Origin: Streptomyces swartbergensis
GTDB taxonomy: Bacteria > Actinomycetota > Actinomycetes > Streptomycetales > Streptomycetaceae
Length of the DNA: 51,333 bases
Direction of reading: 5' to 3'
Assembly: GCF_002148965.1 (NCBI RefSeq)
Contig: NZ_NGFN01000015.1
Location: 1 to 51,333 of the forward strand
Part shown: in pieces, positions 49,910 through 51,333 of the stretch
Layout: the number at the start of each line of letters is the position of its first letter
How positions within the stretch are numbered: the stretch's first letter is position 1
Position numbers and translations under genes: made by a program
Notes under the pieces: generated by a model
Seen by the model: the letters and a program-made list of their open reading frames with translations, nothing else
What the model was told of the DNA's origin: nothing
Database searches by the model: none

Positions 49910-51126
49910 CAGGAGCCTCCATCATTGGTGAGCAGGTGGAGCAGCGGGCCGCCGTCAGTCGGGAGCGGCTCTGCTCCCTCCCAGGCGCGGGCGAGCGCGC
50001 CGACGGTGCCGAGTTCGCCGACGAGGACCCCGCCGACCAGGCGGTCGTCGCGGACGACGACCTTGCGGTAGGTGCCGCGGGTGGCGTCGGCGAGCTGGAC
50101 GACGTCGTCGCCCGGGAGCGCCTCCGTCTCGCCGAACGCGGCGAGGTCGAAGGGGCTGTCGTGCCCGTTCAGGGTGAGTCGCGTCAGGGAGCGGGTGCCG
50201 GTGTAGCGGGCGTCCGCGTTGCCGGCGAGCAGCTCCGCGAGCGCGTCGGCCTGTTCGAGTGCGGGAGCGGCGAGGCCGTAGAGGACGCCGTCGTGCTGGG
50301 CGCAGTCCCCGATGGCGTGGATGTGGGGGTCGGAGGTGCGCAGCTCGTCGTCGACGACGACGCCCTTGGCGACGTCGAGGCCGGCGGCCTGCGCGAGACC
50401 CACCCGGGGGCGGACGCCGCAGGCCACGACGACGAGGTCGGCGTCGAGTGCGAACCCGTCGGCCAGCTCCACGGAGCGGACGGCGCCGCCGACGCAGCGC
50501 ACGTCCCGGACCCGGCACTCGGTGTGCACCTCGACGCCCAGGTCGGTCAGGTGCCGCTTGACGAGCTTGGAGGCGGCCGGGTCGAGCTGGCGCTCCATCA
50601 GCCGCTCGGACTGCTGGGCGAGGACGACCTGGGCGCCGCGCAGGGCGAGCGCGCGGGCCGCGGAGACTCCGAGGAGCCCGCCGCCGATGACGACCGTCCG
50701 AGCCCCCGGCCGGACCGCCTTGGACAGGCCCAGGCAGTCGTCCATGGTCCGGAAGGCGTGGACGCCCTCCGGCAGCACGTGGTCGGGGGTGAACAGGCCG
50801 CGCAGGGGCGGCAGGACGGGGTTGGATCCGGTGGCGAGGACGAGCCGGTCGTATGCGATCACCGTGCCGTCGGCGCACTCGACGGTCCGCCCGTCGCGGT
50901 CGATGCCGACGACCCGGCCGCGCGTGGCCTGCGCGGGCGCGGGCAGGGCGATCACCTCGGGGCTGTAACGTCCGGCCAGCACCTCGGCGAGCAGCACCCG
51001 GTTGTAGGGGCGGTGCTCCTCCTCGCCGATCAGCAACGCGGGCGTGCCGAGCTCACCGAGCCGCCGGGCGAGCCGTACGCCCGCGAGGCCGGTGCCGATC
51101 ACCACCACACGCTCATTCGAGGTCAT
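49909..51126 (-). CDS. NirB-related FAD-dependent NAD(P)H oxidoreductase
   Basis: 405 residues; first gene of the nitrite operon. FAD-binding GTGLAGVRLARRL (about 11-23), ATGSNP, NAD-binding VVIGGGLLGVSAARALALRG, then IHAIGDCA. It covers only the flavoprotein half of NirB and lacks the iron-sulfur and siroheme parts. It may feed electrons to NirB or a nitrate reductase (NasB/NasC-like). The N-terminus MTSNERVVVIGTG is preceded by a 23-nt leader and a GlnR-like box. The name is left open because nirB-like labels vary between genomes. Confidence 0.88.
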   Translation of the reverse strand: MTSNERVVVIGTGLAGVRLARRLGELGTPALLIGEEEHRPYNRVLLAEVLAGRYSPEVIALPAPAQATRGRVVGIDRDGRTVECADGTVIAYDRLVLATGSNPVLPPLRGLFTPDHVLPEGVHAFRTMDDCLGLSKAVRPGARTVVIGGGLLGVSAARALALRGAQVVLAQQSERLMERQLDPAASKLVKRHLTDLGVEVHTECRVRDVRCVGGAVRSVELADGFALDADLVVVACGVRPRVGLAQAAGLDVAKGVVVDDELRTSDPHIHAIGDCAQHDGVLYGLAAPALEQADALAELLAGNADARYTGTRSLTRLTLNGHDSPFDLAAFGETEALPGDDVVQLADATRGTYRKVVVRDDRLVGGVLVGELGTVGALARAWEGAEPLPTDGGPLLHLLTNDGGS

Positions 51127-51149
51127 GTACTCGAGCGTGCGGTGCCGGT

Positions 51150-51187
51150 GTTACCCGGCAGCATCACGACTGTTTCCCACGGGGAAC
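51150..51187. promoter_or_regulatory. GlnR-box-like element of the nitrite operon
   Basis: Four pentamers with exact 6-nt spacing: GTTAC (51150-51154), GCATC (51161-51165), GTTTC (51172-51176) and GGAAC (51183-51187). These match the GTnAC-n6-GAAAC-n6-GTnAC-n6-GAAAC consensus at 5/5, 3/5, 4/5 and 4/5. The site ends 24 bp upstream of the flavoprotein start (51126). GlnR activates nitrogen-assimilation genes under ammonium limitation in streptomycetes. Confidence 0.75.
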
Positions 51188-51270
51188 GCTGCCCTCAGCG
51201 GGGGCCGGGGGCGGATGTGAGGGTTCCTGGGGTGCGGTGACGGCGGGCTGTGAGGAGCCTCGCACAGGCG

Positions 51271-51317
51271 TCGCACGGCCATCCACGGCCATCGCACGGC
51301 CATCCACGGCCGTCGCA
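51271..51317. repeat. Two tandem 21-bp repeats upstream of the next gene
   Basis: TCGCACGGCCATCCACGGCC followed by A or G occurs at 51271-51291 and 51292-51312 (20 of 21 identical), with a partial TCGCA following. It lies between the GlnR box and the window edge. Confidence 0.75.
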
Positions 51318-51333
51318 TAGGCTCCCGATCATG
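51318..51333 (+). other. Possible leaderless start of the next rightward gene, cut by the window edge
   Basis: TAGGCT (51318-51323) resembles a Streptomyces -10 hexamer. A predicted +1 at 51330 would lie next to the terminal ATG (51331-51333). No ribosome site precedes it. Only the start codon is visible, so the gene itself cannot be judged. Confidence 0.3.

Noticed and set aside
47303..50071. 922-codon plus-strand frame opposite nirB
   Set aside because: Shadow frame; nirB has all cofactor motifs on the other strand.
51261..51317. Possible CRISPR-like repeat at the right edge
   Set aside because: Only two tandem 21-bp units without spacers; simple tandem duplication.

Overview
The window is about 72% G+C by eye. 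It carries GTG starts, ATGA stop/start overlaps, hairpins without U-tracts and typical actinomycete families (MmyB-like XRE, SARP/AfsR-like, DHA2 MFS, excalibur, small CxxC proteins). This points to a Streptomyces chromosome. From memory, the run recO-uppS-zur-znuBCA-glyS ... dusB ... ppdK ... nirBD matches the core-chromosome order of S. coelicolor relatives; I could not align it.

Layout. 1-2.5 kb: the 3' end of a tyrosine-phosphatase-like gene, a secreted tripeptidyl aminopeptidase and a GNAT. 2.6-4.7 kb: two coupled small unknown genes, recO and uppS. 4.8-8.0 kb: zinc module znuA-znuC-znuB-zur, leftward, with a Zur-box-like palindrome on the znuA promoter. 8.2-12.6 kb: glyS, an aldo/keto reductase with a TetR gene, a double GNAT and a small zinc-ribbon-like protein. 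12.7-20.1 kb: two DHA2 exporters, an MmyB-like regulator and an orphan AfsR/SARP-type STAND regulator. 20.1-28 kb: dusB, a sulfatase-superfamily membrane protein, two coupled (alpha/alpha)6 glycosidase genes and a divergent ROK regulator. 28-34.3 kb: ppdK with a palindrome-rich leader, an MBL hydrolase, and a divergent TetR/serine-hydrolase pair around a perfect operator. 34.3-40.4 kb: a decayed Tn3-type transposase fragment, NUDIX, an excalibur protein, a PhoX-like Tat protein, a TnpB-like RuvC protein and an SDR. 40.4-51.3 kb: a Tat-exported beta-propeller-like protein, a maleylpyruvate-isomerase-fold protein, an accessory island, then nirD-nirB-FAD oxidoreductase under a GlnR-like box.

The least ordinary part is the 4.5-kb segment at 42324-46823, which lies between two perfect 62-bp direct repeats. 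One repeat spans the start of an intact gene; the other gives a 32-codon chimeric stub of it. Inside are an XRE regulator with a phased GTCCGC array at its promoter, a GNAT, two coupled small proteins (one with a zinc-ribbon-like tail), a truncated gene, a SLOG-like gene fragment and an extra MurG-like glycosyltransferase. I see no integrase. A second point of interest is the 528-aa TnpB-like protein (37357-38943), which keeps the RuvC D-E-D residues but lacks the zinc-finger cysteines.

No rRNA, tRNA or CRISPR array was seen. Family assignments rest on reading motifs, not on database searches.
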